Assembly: GCA_900539375.1 (NCBI GenBank)
Contig: UQBY01000031.1
Coordinates: 1-27,072, forward strand
Direction: 5' to 3'
DNA length: 27,072 nucleotides
From: an uncultured Clostridium sp.
GTDB lineage: Bacteria > Bacillota > Clostridia > Clostridiales > Clostridiaceae
In this document: one piece after another, positions 6,688 through 14,785 of the stretch
Layout of the letters: every line of letters starts with the position of its first letter
Position numbering within the stretch: position 1 is the stretch's first letter
Notes under the pieces: generated by a model
What the model was told of the DNA's origin: nothing
The model's database searches: none
What the model saw: the letters and a program-made list of their open reading frames with translations, nothing else
Made by a program: the position numbers and the translations under genes

Positions 6688-7536
6688 ATGAAATTAAAGA
6701 AAATAAGAAAATTAATATCAGTAGGTGTTTTAGCAGCGTTTACAATGTGCGGGGTAATGGGATGTGGAACTTCAGAAAAAAAGAGTGATTCAGATTCATC
6801 AAGCTCAAGTGAAAGTTTATTAGAATCAATTAAAGCAGATGGCAAATTAGTTGTTGGTACAGCATCAGGATATGCACCATATGAATTTGCAGATACTTCA
6901 GAAGGAAATAAAATAGTTGGGGTAGATATAGAGTTAGCACAGGCAATAGCAGATGAATTAGGAGTAAAATTGGAAGTTCAGGATATGACTTTTAGTGCGT
7001 TATTATCATCACTAACAGCTAATAAAATTGATTTAGCAATTGCCGGAATATGTGTTACTGAAGAAAGAAAGAAGACAATAGATTTTTCAGACACATACAT
7101 AGATGCAGAACAAAAAGTATTAGTAAGAAATGAGGATGTAAGTAAATATAATACATTAGATAAGTTTGATGGAGATAAAGTAGGAGCACAAAAATCAACT
7201 ACACAAGAAACTTTAGCTAATACAGAAATAAAAGATGCAACAGTTGTATCACTTGAAAAAGTTCCAGATTTAATTCTTGAATTAAAAGATAAGAAGATAA
7301 ATGGAATAATTATAGAAAGTGTAGTAGCAGAACAATATATTCTAGCAAATCCAGATTTAGCATTTTGTGATGCAAAATTTGAAAATAACTTAAAACCAAC
7401 AGCAATAGCATTAAGAAAGGGAAATGAAGATTTAGTAGAAATATTAAATAAGGTAATAAAAGAAAATAAAGATAATGGTAATATTGATAAGTGGATTAAA
7501 GAATATAGTAAAAAATCAGCAGAAAACGCAAAGTAA
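6688..7536 (+). CDS. Amino-acid ABC transporter, substrate-binding lipoprotein
   Basis: This 282-residue extracellular solute-binding protein belongs to family 3 (SBP_bac_3). A basic N-terminus and hydrophobic stretch end in the lipobox V-M-G-C, so Cys26 should be lipidated. A Ser/Asp-rich linker (about 30-46) follows. The mature domain begins G-K-L-V-V-G-T and contains Y-A-P-Y-E-F and G-V-D-I-E-L-A-Q-A-I-A, the standard start of polar amino-acid binding proteins, and later D-L-A-I-A-G-I-C-V-T-E-E-R-K-K-T-I-D-F-S. AAGGAGAG precedes the ATG. It is the third gene of the importer operon. The ligand is not readable from the sequence; arginine, citrulline or a methylated arginine would fit the neighbours. 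Confidence 0.92.
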   Translation: MKLKKIRKLISVGVLAAFTMCGVMGCGTSEKKSDSDSSSSSESLLESIKADGKLVVGTASGYAPYEFADTSEGNKIVGVDIELAQAIADELGVKLEVQDMTFSALLSSLTANKIDLAIAGICVTEERKKTIDFSDTYIDAEQKVLVRNEDVSKYNTLDKFDGDKVGAQKSTTQETLANTEIKDATVVSLEKVPDLILELKDKKINGIIIESVVAEQYILANPDLAFCDAKFENNLKPTAIALRKGNEDLVEILNKVIKENKDNGNIDKWIKEYSKKSAENAK

Positions 7537-7606
7537 TATAAAAATAAGAGTATTGTTATACTAAATTAAATCCTTGGATTTTAGGTGCTTAAATAAAATT
7601 TTTTAT

Positions 7607-7705
7607 GGGACTGTTGTATCAAAAAATATTAATACAATATATAGTACTTTGCTAAGTGCATATTACAATGTATATTGTTATAAAAATTCTTTGTGCGACA
7701 GTCCC
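7607..7705 (+). promoter_or_regulatory. Structured leader before the amidinohydrolase gene
   Basis: GGGACTGT (7607-7614) is complementary to ACAGTCCC (7698-7705). Nested inside, ACAATATA (7634-7641) is complementary to TATATTGT (7671-7678). The outer stem is followed by GTTTTATAAT and, 10 nt later, by GGAGG. The closed form could act as a terminator or hinder translation initiation. It matches no riboswitch class that I recognise. It could equally be a loose terminator for the upstream ABC operon. Confidence 0.4.
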
Positions 7706-7727
7706 GTTTTATAATGGAGGTATTTAT

Positions 7728-8564
7728 ATGTTTGTTAAAAATGGAACAGGAGAGTTAAAAAGAGTATTAGTTTCAAAACCAACTTTTTTAAAACCAGCCC
7801 CTATAAATGAAATAGCAAAGAAATGGGAAAAAACTACTTTAGATATAGAAAAAATGAAAAGAGAGCATGAAGAATTTGTAAATGCTTATAAAAATTTAGG
7901 AATAGAAGTTGAATTTTTAGAGCCTAATGAAAAACGACCTAATTCAGTTTTTGCAAGAGATTTTGGAGGCTGTATTAAGGAAGGATATATTTTAGGAAAT
8001 TTTAAGTTGTCATTAAGAGAATTAGAACATATTGATTATAAAACAAAAATGAAAGAATTAAATATTCCAATAGTTGCAGAATGTAAAGAAGGATTATTTG
8101 AGGGCGGAGATTTTGCTTTTATAAATGAGAAAACAATAGCTATAGGAATGGCTGACAGAAGTAACTTGGCAGGAGTTTCTGAAATAAGAAATCAAATTTC
8201 AAAGTATGGATATGAAGTCATAGGAGTGCCATTAAAGAAAGAATATCTTCACTTAGATATGTGCTTTAATTTAGTAGATGATAATTTAGCAGTAGCATAT
8301 AAGGAAGGGATGCCAAAGGAATTTTTGGATTTAGTTAATAAATTAGATATTGAAATTATCCCAGTAGAAGAAGAGAGTATTTTTAAACATGGATGCAATC
8401 TGCAGAGTTTAGGAAAACATAGAGTATTGTCATTGAAGCAGAATAGTTTTGTTAATGAAGAATTAGCAAAAAGAAATATGGATGTAATAGAACTTGATAT
8501 AACAGAAATTTTAAAAGCTGGAGGAGGGCCACATTGCATGACTTTCCCTATAGAAAGAATATAA
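7728..8564 (+). CDS. Amidinohydrolase of the DDAH / arginine deiminase superfamily
   Basis: This 278-residue enzyme of the guanidino-group-modifying superfamily would hydrolyse (N-methyl)arginine to citrulline plus an amine, or a close analogue. F-A-R-D-F (75-79) and E-G-G-D (125-128) provide substrate carboxylates, H-L-D (175-177) gives the catalytic His, and G-G-G-P-H-C-M-T (265-272) gives nucleophile Cys270. The short length and single domain fit dimethylarginine dimethylaminohydrolase-like proteins rather than the roughly 400-residue arginine deiminases; agmatine deiminases are also longer. I use the ATG at 7728 with GGAGG at 7716-7720; an upstream frame running back to 7656 lies in the structured leader and lacks a ribosome-binding site. 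It sits between the importer and the RocB-like hydrolase, which supports an arginine-like substrate. Confidence 0.88.
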   Translation: MFVKNGTGELKRVLVSKPTFLKPAPINEIAKKWEKTTLDIEKMKREHEEFVNAYKNLGIEVEFLEPNEKRPNSVFARDFGGCIKEGYILGNFKLSLRELEHIDYKTKMKELNIPIVAECKEGLFEGGDFAFINEKTIAIGMADRSNLAGVSEIRNQISKYGYEVIGVPLKKEYLHLDMCFNLVDDNLAVAYKEGMPKEFLDLVNKLDIEIIPVEEESIFKHGCNLQSLGKHRVLSLKQNSFVNEELAKRNMDVIELDITEILKAGGGPHCMTFPIERI

Positions 8565-8598
8565 GTTAAAAATTCTATTATTTATTTTACTAATTTAA

Positions 8599-8663
8599 TT
8601 GACTTGAAAGATAAAAAATGGTATTATACAAGCGAACAGAATACTGTATACAGAATACAAAAT
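8599..8663 (+). promoter_or_regulatory. Promoter and GntR-type operator of the M20 hydrolase operon
   Basis: TTGACT (8599-8604) and TATTAT (8622-8627) are separated by 17 nt, predicting a start near 8634. The motif TGTATACAGAATAC at 8645-8658 lies about 11 nt downstream of that start, in a 19-bp block identical to the one at 5910. The position again fits a repressor. Confidence 0.7.
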
Positions 8664-8685
8664 TAAACAGAAAAGAGGTAATGTC

Positions 8686-10335
8686 ATGTTTAATGAAATA
8701 TTAGATTTAACTAAGAAATTGGTAAGTATAAGCAGTGTAAATGGCTCAATTGGTGAAAAAAATATAGGGTGTTTTATAGAAAAATATTTTAAAGATATTC
8801 CCTATTTTAAAACACATTCATCTCGAGTTATTGTTCAAAAATTGAAAAATGATCCATTGGAAAGGCAAAATGTAATTGTTTTGTTAAAAGGAGAAAAAGA
8901 AGAAAGCAATAAAACAATAATTTTTCATGGACACACAGATACTGTAGGAGTAGAGGATTTTGGAAATTTATCTGAATATGCTTTTGATTGTGATAAATTA
9001 ATGAAAAAATTAAAAGAAATTACTTTACCAGAAGAGGTAGAAAAAGACCTTATGTCAGGAGATTATTTATTTGGAAGAGGTGCTTGTGACATGAAAAGCG
9101 GAGATGCTGTTTTTATGGTCTTAATTAAACATCTTTCAGAAAAAGTAAAAGAGCTTAAGGGAAATATAATAGCCATGTTTAATCCGGTAGAAGAAAATCT
9201 TCATACAGGGATTATTGAAGCTAGAGAAATATTAGAACAACTTCAGGAAAAATTTAATTTAAAATATGAGCTAGCAATAAATAATGACTATATATGTCCA
9301 TTATATCCTAATGATACTACAAGACATGTTTATACAGGTTCAGTAGGAAAAATATTACCTTGTTTTTATATTCAAGGAAAAGAAACTCATGTAGGTCAAT
9401 GTTTTGAAGGATTTGATGCATCACTTACAGCTTCAGAACTTGTAAAGCTTGTTAATTTAAATACTGATTTTTGTGAAGCCTATAATGGAGAATATACTTT
9501 GCCTCCTTCAGCATTAAAAATGAAAGATTTAAAAAATGAATATAATGTGCAGACTTCTTTCAATAGTTTTGTATATTTTAATTATTTTATACATAATGCT
9601 TCAATTAATGAGATAATGAAAAAACTTTATGATGTATCTTTTAGAGCATTAAATAATACAGAGAAAATAATAAATGACAGATATAAAGATTACTGTAGAT
9701 TAAGTAATATGGAGTATTCAAAAATAAATTATGAAAAGCAAGTATTATCATATAATGAGCTTTTTAAGAAGGCTGAAGAAAAATGTGGTTATAATTTAAG
9801 TAAATTAATAGAAGAAATGACAGATAGACTTATAAAAGAAAATGTTGATAAAAGAGAAATTCCTATGAACATAGTAAGAAAATTATGTAAAATAGCTCAG
9901 ATTAATATTCCAACAATAGTAATATTCTTTGCAGCACCATATTGTCCACATAATACTTTAAAGAAAGAAGATAAAAAGGAAAAACAATTATTTATAGATA
10001 TAGAAAATATTTTAGATGAATTTGGAAAAGAATCAAATGAAAAGTATCAGTTACATCAATTTTTCCCAAGTTTAACTGACAGTAGTTATTTGAAAATTGA
10101 TGATGATGAAGAATCAATAAATCTTTTAATAAACAATTTTCCAAGTTATGAAAAATTATATAATGTTCCATTAGATAAAATTAAAAAATTAAATATATCT
10201 GCTATTAATTATGGATGTTTTGGAAAGGACGCGCATAAATGGACAGAAAGAGTATATATGCCTTATTCCTTTAATGTGCTTCCAAGATTAATTTTAAAAA
10301 CTATAAATTATTTTTTTGATGAAAAGGAGAATTAG
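8686..10335 (+). CDS. M20-family metallohydrolase, RocB-like
   Basis: This 549-residue cytoplasmic zinc-dependent amidohydrolase/peptidase belongs to clan MH. The first metal block is F-H-G-H-T-D-T-V (His83, Asp85). G-R-G-A-C-D-M-K-S-G near 130-140 supplies the bridging Asp, and N-P-V-E-E-N near 165 supplies the general-base Glu pair. It is much longer than acetylornithine deacetylase-type enzymes (about 380-430). The long insertion and C-terminal region correspond to the RocB family linked to arginine use in Bacillus. GAGG precedes the ATG. The next gene begins 2 nt after its stop, so the operon is tight. Hydrolysis of the ureido group of citrulline to give ornithine would link the DDAH-like enzyme to the aminotransferase, but that reaction is my inference. 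Confidence 0.85.
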   Translation: MFNEILDLTKKLVSISSVNGSIGEKNIGCFIEKYFKDIPYFKTHSSRVIVQKLKNDPLERQNVIVLLKGEKEESNKTIIFHGHTDTVGVEDFGNLSEYAFDCDKLMKKLKEITLPEEVEKDLMSGDYLFGRGACDMKSGDAVFMVLIKHLSEKVKELKGNIIAMFNPVEENLHTGIIEAREILEQLQEKFNLKYELAINNDYICPLYPNDTTRHVYTGSVGKILPCFYIQGKETHVGQCFEGFDASLTASELVKLVNLNTDFCEAYNGEYTLPPSALKMKDLKNEYNVQTSFNSFVYFNYFIHNASINEIMKKLYDVSFRALNNTEKIINDRYKDYCRLSNMEYSKINYEKQVLSYNELFKKAEEKCGYNLSKLIEEMTDRLIKENVDKREIPMNIVRKLCKIAQINIPTIVIFFAAPYCPHNTLKKEDKKEKQLFIDIENILDEFGKESNEKYQLHQFFPSLTDSSYLKIDDDEESINLLINNFPSYEKLYNVPLDKIKKLNISAINYGCFGKDAHKWTERVYMPYSFNVLPRLILKTINYFFDEKEN

Positions 10336-10337
10336 AA

Positions 10338-11438
10338 ATGAAATATTCATTTAAAATGCCTGTAAATGTAATACAGGAAAAAGAGTGTGTCAAAAATAAT
10401 ATTAATATTTTTAAGCAGGCAGGAACTAAAGCTTTAATAGTTACAGGAAGACATTCTGCAAAAGCTTGTGGAGCATTAGATGATGTTGAATTCATATTAA
10501 ATGAAGCTAGTATTGATTATGAAATTTTTAATGAAGTTGAAAATAACCCATCCTTAGAAACAGTTGTTAAAGCAGCTGATATTGCTAAAAAAAGCAATAT
10601 AGATTTTATTATTGGAATTGGAGGTGGCTCACCAATAGATGCTTCAAAAGCAATAGCAGTATTAGCAGCTAATGATATAGAAATATCTGATATGTTTAAA
10701 AATAAATTTGATAAGGCACTAAATATTATTGCAGTGCCAACTACATCAGGGACAGGAAGTGAGGCAACTCCTTATAGTGTGTTATTAAGAAAGGATTTAC
10801 AAACAAAAGTTAGTTTTGGAAATGAATATACTTTTCCTAAATATGCTTTATTAGATCCTAAATATACTTATTCATTAAATTATGATACAACAGTTAATAC
10901 AGCAATTGATGCTTTTACACATTGTATTGAAGGATATTTAAGCAACCGTTCAAATTCAATAAGTGATGCATTAGCATTAGATGCAATTAGGATTTTTGGA
11001 GAGGTATTAAAAGACTTAAGTAAAAAAAATATAACAGAAGATGGCAGAGAAAAATTAATGTATGTTTCATTGATTGGAGGAATTGTAATAGCTAATACTG
11101 GAGTGACAATAGCTCATGGAATGGGATATTGTTATACATATTTTAAAGATATACCACATGGAAAAGCTAATGGATTGTTAATGAAAAATTATTTGGAATA
11201 TGTATATCCAGAAAGAATAGAAAAAGTCAATAAAGTTTTAGAACTATTAGAATGTAGAAATATAAAAGAATTTGCAGACATATTGGAAATAATGATTGGT
11301 AAAGCTCCTAAATTAACTGATAAAGAGATAGACCAATATACAAAGCTTACATTAATGCAGCAGGGCAGTATGAAAAATACTGCAAGAATAGTTGACGAAA
11401 ATATTATTAAAATGTTATGGGAAAAAATGAATAAATAA
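10338..11438 (+). CDS. Iron-containing alcohol dehydrogenase
   Basis: This 366-residue group III NAD(P)H-dependent alcohol dehydrogenase has the nucleotide-binding motif G-G-G-S-P-I-D at 95-101 and T-T-S-G-T-G-S-E at 135-142. The Fe ligands have the family spacing: Asp191, His195 (D-A-F-T-H), His260 (T-I-A-H-G-M) and His274 (I-P-H-G). AAGGAG lies just before the ATG, overlapping the end of the M20 gene. Next to a class III aminotransferase that makes an omega-semialdehyde, the simplest role is reduction of that aldehyde to an omega-hydroxy acid. The substrate chain length cannot be read from sequence. Confidence 0.92.
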   Translation: MKYSFKMPVNVIQEKECVKNNINIFKQAGTKALIVTGRHSAKACGALDDVEFILNEASIDYEIFNEVENNPSLETVVKAADIAKKSNIDFIIGIGGGSPIDASKAIAVLAANDIEISDMFKNKFDKALNIIAVPTTSGTGSEATPYSVLLRKDLQTKVSFGNEYTFPKYALLDPKYTYSLNYDTTVNTAIDAFTHCIEGYLSNRSNSISDALALDAIRIFGEVLKDLSKKNITEDGREKLMYVSLIGGIVIANTGVTIAHGMGYCYTYFKDIPHGKANGLLMKNYLEYVYPERIEKVNKVLELLECRNIKEFADILEIMIGKAPKLTDKEIDQYTKLTLMQQGSMKNTARIVDENIIKMLWEKMNK

Positions 11439-11474
11439 ATTATTATAAAATTATAAATGAAAGGGTGATTAATA

Positions 11475-12749
11475 ATGGAACAAACATTATATGAACGTTG
11501 TAAAAAGGTAATGCCACCAGTTGCTAATAGAGCAACAACACTAGGAGTAAAGGAAGGGAGAGGTTCTTATCTTATTACTGAAGATGGAAAAGAAATATTA
11601 GATTTTGCAAGTGGAGTAGCAGTATGTAATATAGGACATAATCATCCAAAGGTAGTTAAAGTGGCAAAAGAACAAATTGATAAATTAATTCATGGTGGAC
11701 ATAATGTTGTATATTATGAAAGCTATGTAGCTTTAGCTGAAAAATTAGTTCAATTAACTGGTGGAGATACTATGGTTTATTTTAGTAATAGTGGTGCTGA
11801 AGCTAATGAAGGGGCAATAAAACTTGCTAAATATGTTACAAAGAGACCAGCTATAATATCTTTTAAAGGTGCTTTTCATGGAAGAACATTAGCCACCACA
11901 TCAATTACAACTTCTAATTCAGCATATCGTAAAAATTATGAAGGGTTACTTCCAAGTGTTTATTTTTTAGAATATCCAAATCTTTATAGAACTCCTTATC
12001 AAGCTGAAAATGGAGAATGTCCTGAAAGATATTTTACTCAGTTTGATGAATTATTTCATAATGTTATAGACCCATATTCTGTAGCAGCTATTATTATGGA
12101 ACCTGTTCAAGGAGAAGGTGGTTATATAGTTCCTCCTAAATCATTTGTAGAATATGTTAGAAAAATATGTGATAAGTATGGAATAATGTTAATTTTTGAT
12201 GAAGTACAAACAGGTTTTGGGCGTACTGGAAAATTATTTGCACATGAGCATTTTGATGTTAAGCCAGACATATTTACTACAGCAAAGGCTATTGCATCAG
12301 GATTTCCATTAGCAGCAGTAATAGGGAAAAAAGAAATTATGGAACAATGGATGCCAGGAGCTCATGGAGGAACATTTGGAGGAAATCCAGTGGCTTGTGC
12401 AGCAGCTCTTGCAACAATAGATGTTTTAGAAAATGGAGCCATTGAAAATGGAGCAGAAATGGGTGAATATCTACACCAAAAATTATTAATATTTAAAGAT
12501 AAGTATAAATTTATAGGTGATGTAAGAGGATTGGGTCTTATGCAGGCCATGGAAATAGTAAAAGAAAATAATGAGCCTGATGTAGAAAAAACTAATGCTA
12601 TTAAAGCAAAAGCTCTAGAAAAGGGATTACTTTTATTAACATGTGGAAGCTATAAAAATGTAATTAGATATATAGCACCAACAACAGTAAGTAAGGAAGA
12701 AATGGACAAAGCTATTAATATAATGGCAGAAGTCTTAGAAGAACTATAG
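11475..12749 (+). CDS. Class III aminotransferase (GABA / ornithine type)
   Basis: This PLP-dependent omega-amino acid aminotransferase, 424 residues, has S-N-S-G-A-E-A-N-E (phosphate cup) at 104-112, the I-M-E-P-V-Q-G-E-G-G block at 207-216, the PLP pyridine-contacting Asp242 in F-D-E-V-Q-T-G-F-G-R, and the Schiff-base Lys271 in T-T-A-K-A-I-A-S-G. The motif order and E-P-V-Q-G-E-G-G fit 4-aminobutyrate aminotransferases and the related ornithine or 5-aminovalerate enzymes. AAGGGTGAT precedes the ATG. It follows the iron alcohol dehydrogenase by 36 nt and precedes an AEC permease by 3 nt. It would convert the terminal amine of ornithine, GABA or a similar acid to a semialdehyde. Confidence 0.9.
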   Translation: MEQTLYERCKKVMPPVANRATTLGVKEGRGSYLITEDGKEILDFASGVAVCNIGHNHPKVVKVAKEQIDKLIHGGHNVVYYESYVALAEKLVQLTGGDTMVYFSNSGAEANEGAIKLAKYVTKRPAIISFKGAFHGRTLATTSITTSNSAYRKNYEGLLPSVYFLEYPNLYRTPYQAENGECPERYFTQFDELFHNVIDPYSVAAIIMEPVQGEGGYIVPPKSFVEYVRKICDKYGIMLIFDEVQTGFGRTGKLFAHEHFDVKPDIFTTAKAIASGFPLAAVIGKKEIMEQWMPGAHGGTFGGNPVACAAALATIDVLENGAIENGAEMGEYLHQKLLIFKDKYKFIGDVRGLGLMQAMEIVKENNEPDVEKTNAIKAKALEKGLLLLTCGSYKNVIRYIAPTTVSKEEMDKAINIMAEVLEEL

Positions 12750-12752
12750 TTA

Positions 12753-13691
12753 ATGGAAGCTGCTCAAATTGTTTTACATCAAGTAATTATTATGTTTCTT
12801 TTAATTTTAATAGGAATTATTTTAATTAAAAGAAACATAGTAAATAAAAATTCCCTTAAAGATTTATCAAACATATTATTATATGTAGTAGTTCCTGCAT
12901 TGTTAATAAGAGCTTATAATAAAAAAATACAAAAAGAAGAACTAATAGGGCTTGGGATATCTTTCATATTATCTATATCTTTTCATATTTTAGCCATTAT
13001 TTTAGCAAAAATATTTATTAAAAAAAGGAATAATGAAAATTATATAATAGATAGATTAGGAGCAGTTTATTCTAATTGTGGTTTTATGGCATTTCCAATA
13101 CTAAATGTGGCTTTAGGAGATAAAGGAATATTTTATGGAGCATCATTTGTAGCAATGTTTAATGTATTTATTTGGAGCAATGGTGTTAAATCATTAGAGG
13201 AAAGTAAAAAATTTAGTGTGAAAAAAGCAATAATTAATCCAGGTTGTATAGCTGCAGGACTTGGAATAATTACTTATATTATGCAGATTTCTTATCCGTC
13301 AGTCGTAACAGATACTATGGATTTTTTAGCAGATTTAAATACACCACTAGCAATGATTGCAGTAGGATGCATGTTATCAGATGTAAAATGGAAAGAGGTA
13401 TTGAAAGATATTACTTTATATAAAATTGTATTTATAAGAAATATAATAATTCCAGTTATTTTTTTACTAATATTGTCAGCATTACATATATCTAATATAA
13501 GTAAAACAGTAAGGACAGTTTGCATAGCCATTGTGTTATGTGCCTCATGTCCAACGGCAAACTCTATAAGTTTAATACCAAAGTCTTTGGGGTTTGATGG
13601 AAGCAGAGGTGCAAAAATAATAGCATTTACTACAATTTTATCTATAATAACATTGCCTTTAATAACTTATACTGCTCTTAAATTGCTATAA
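12753..13691 (+). CDS. AEC-family (auxin efflux carrier-like) permease
   Basis: This 312-residue membrane protein has about ten hydrophobic segments in two halves, starting at residues 10-28 and 38-52. L-L-Y-V-V-V-P-A-L-L-I-R early in the protein and N-C-G-F-M-A-F-P-I near residue 110 are typical of bacterial AEC transporters such as malonate or malate carriers. It begins 3 nt after the aminotransferase stop with no strong ribosome-binding site of its own, which points to translational coupling. As the last gene of the operon it may export the hydroxy-acid product or import an organic acid. Direction and substrate are unknown. Confidence 0.85.
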   Translation: MEAAQIVLHQVIIMFLLILIGIILIKRNIVNKNSLKDLSNILLYVVVPALLIRAYNKKIQKEELIGLGISFILSISFHILAIILAKIFIKKRNNENYIIDRLGAVYSNCGFMAFPILNVALGDKGIFYGASFVAMFNVFIWSNGVKSLEESKKFSVKKAIINPGCIAAGLGIITYIMQISYPSVVTDTMDFLADLNTPLAMIAVGCMLSDVKWKEVLKDITLYKIVFIRNIIIPVIFLLILSALHISNISKTVRTVCIAIVLCASCPTANSISLIPKSLGFDGSRGAKIIAFTTILSIITLPLITYTALKLL

Positions 13692-13705
13692 AATGTTGTA
13701 ATAAA

Positions 13706-13756
13706 GGGTTGTCACATTAAAAATTAAAAATTGTTAGTGACAGCCCCTAAGTTTTT
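13706..13756. terminator. Bidirectional terminator between convergent operons
   Basis: GGGTTGTCAC (13706-13715) pairs with GTGACAGCCC (13737-13746) with one G-T pair. A/T tracts lie on both sides: TTTTTAATT after the stem on the plus strand, and a T-rich run on the minus strand. It sits between the stop of the AEC permease (13691) and the stop of the minus-strand lipoprotein gene (13755), so it can serve both. Confidence 0.8.
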
Positions 13757-14759
13757 AATTAGCTAAGCTTTTTACAAAGCTATCATCAATCATATCTTTA
13801 CAATCAAAATTATTATTATCAAATACACCTAATTTATACATAAAGTCACGTACTGTATTTTGAGTATATCCCCAGTAGCTATAATCATCAGCTTCTGTAA
13901 AAGCAGTTACAACATCATCTACAGTTGGAATTAATAATCCATTCATTTGTTCTGCAAATTCTTCCTCTGTTACTCCAAGTTGTTTACCCATAATTTTGTT
14001 TGCATCATCAGGGTTTTCTTTCCAATAATCTACTGCTTCAAAGAAAGCTTTTATAACTCCAGTAACTGCATCAGGATTATTTTTAATAACAGATTTAGAA
14101 GCACCTAATACATCTGTTATTAAATTAGGATTGTCAGCTGATGAAAATAATTCTGTACCACCTGCAGCTTTTGCTTGTGAAAAGTATGGGTCCCAAATAC
14201 ATGCTGCATCACATTGTCCTGCTATAAATGCATTTCCTGATTCTTGAATAGACATATCTACAATATTTACATCTTTTTCAGTCATACCATTTTCATTTAA
14301 TAAAGTAAGTAAAAGCATATGGTCAACACTATAAATTTGAGTAGCAATTGTTTTACCAGCTAAATCAGAAATATTTTTTATATCAGACTTTGCAACAAGT
14401 CCTTCTGAACCATTTGACTTATCTGTTTCTAATACAATAGAGAATTCTCCGCCTTGTGCAAAAGGTGATATTGTTTCAGATGAAGCAAAGGTACAAAAAT
14501 CAATTTTTCCACCTATAAAAGCATTAGTACTTTCAGTTGTTGATGAAAAGTCTTTAATTGTGACATTAACACCATTTTCTTCAAAATAACCTTTCTCTTT
14601 AGCTAAATAGAAAAACATATTTGTAGGCCAAGAGGTTGTTCCTAATGTAACTTTAGGTAATCCATTTTCATCAGAAGATGAACTACTATCATTACCACAT
14701 GCACATAAACAAAGTGACATTATAACTATTAAAAATAAACTTAAAATTCTTTTCTTCAT
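13755..14759 (-). CDS. NitT/TauT-type ABC transporter, substrate-binding lipoprotein
   Basis: This 334-residue extracellular binding protein belongs to the TauA/SsuA/NMT1 class. The signal sequence ends in the lipobox L-C-A-C with Cys21 lipidated, followed by a Ser-rich linker. V-T-L-G-T-T-S-W-P-T-N near residue 37-47 and F-F-Y-L-A-K-E-K-G-Y-F-E-E-N-G-V are the family's N-terminal lobe signature. Later blocks include F-I-G-G-K-I-D-F and A-G-K-T-I-A-T-Q. It shares a minus-strand operon with the agmatinase homologue (26 nt apart). The matching permease and ATPase are on the other strand at 18024-19672. The ligand is unknown; a small guanidino or amine compound fits the context. Confidence 0.9.
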   Translation of the reverse strand: MKKRILSLFLIVIMSLCLCACGNDSSSSSDENGLPKVTLGTTSWPTNMFFYLAKEKGYFEENGVNVTIKDFSSTTESTNAFIGGKIDFCTFASSETISPFAQGGEFSIVLETDKSNGSEGLVAKSDIKNISDLAGKTIATQIYSVDHMLLLTLLNENGMTEKDVNIVDMSIQESGNAFIAGQCDAACIWDPYFSQAKAAGGTELFSSADNPNLITDVLGASKSVIKNNPDAVTGVIKAFFEAVDYWKENPDDANKIMGKQLGVTEEEFAEQMNGLLIPTVDDVVTAFTEADDYSYWGYTQNTVRDFMYKLGVFDNNNFDCKDMIDDSFVKSLAN

Positions 14760-14785
14760 AATATTTACCTACCTTTCTTTTTTTA

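Noticed and set aside
7656..7727. N-terminal extension of 24 residues on the amidinohydrolase
   Set aside because: The extension reads through the structured leader and lacks a ribosome-binding site. The ATG at 7728 has a well-placed GGAGG and starts where the family usually does.
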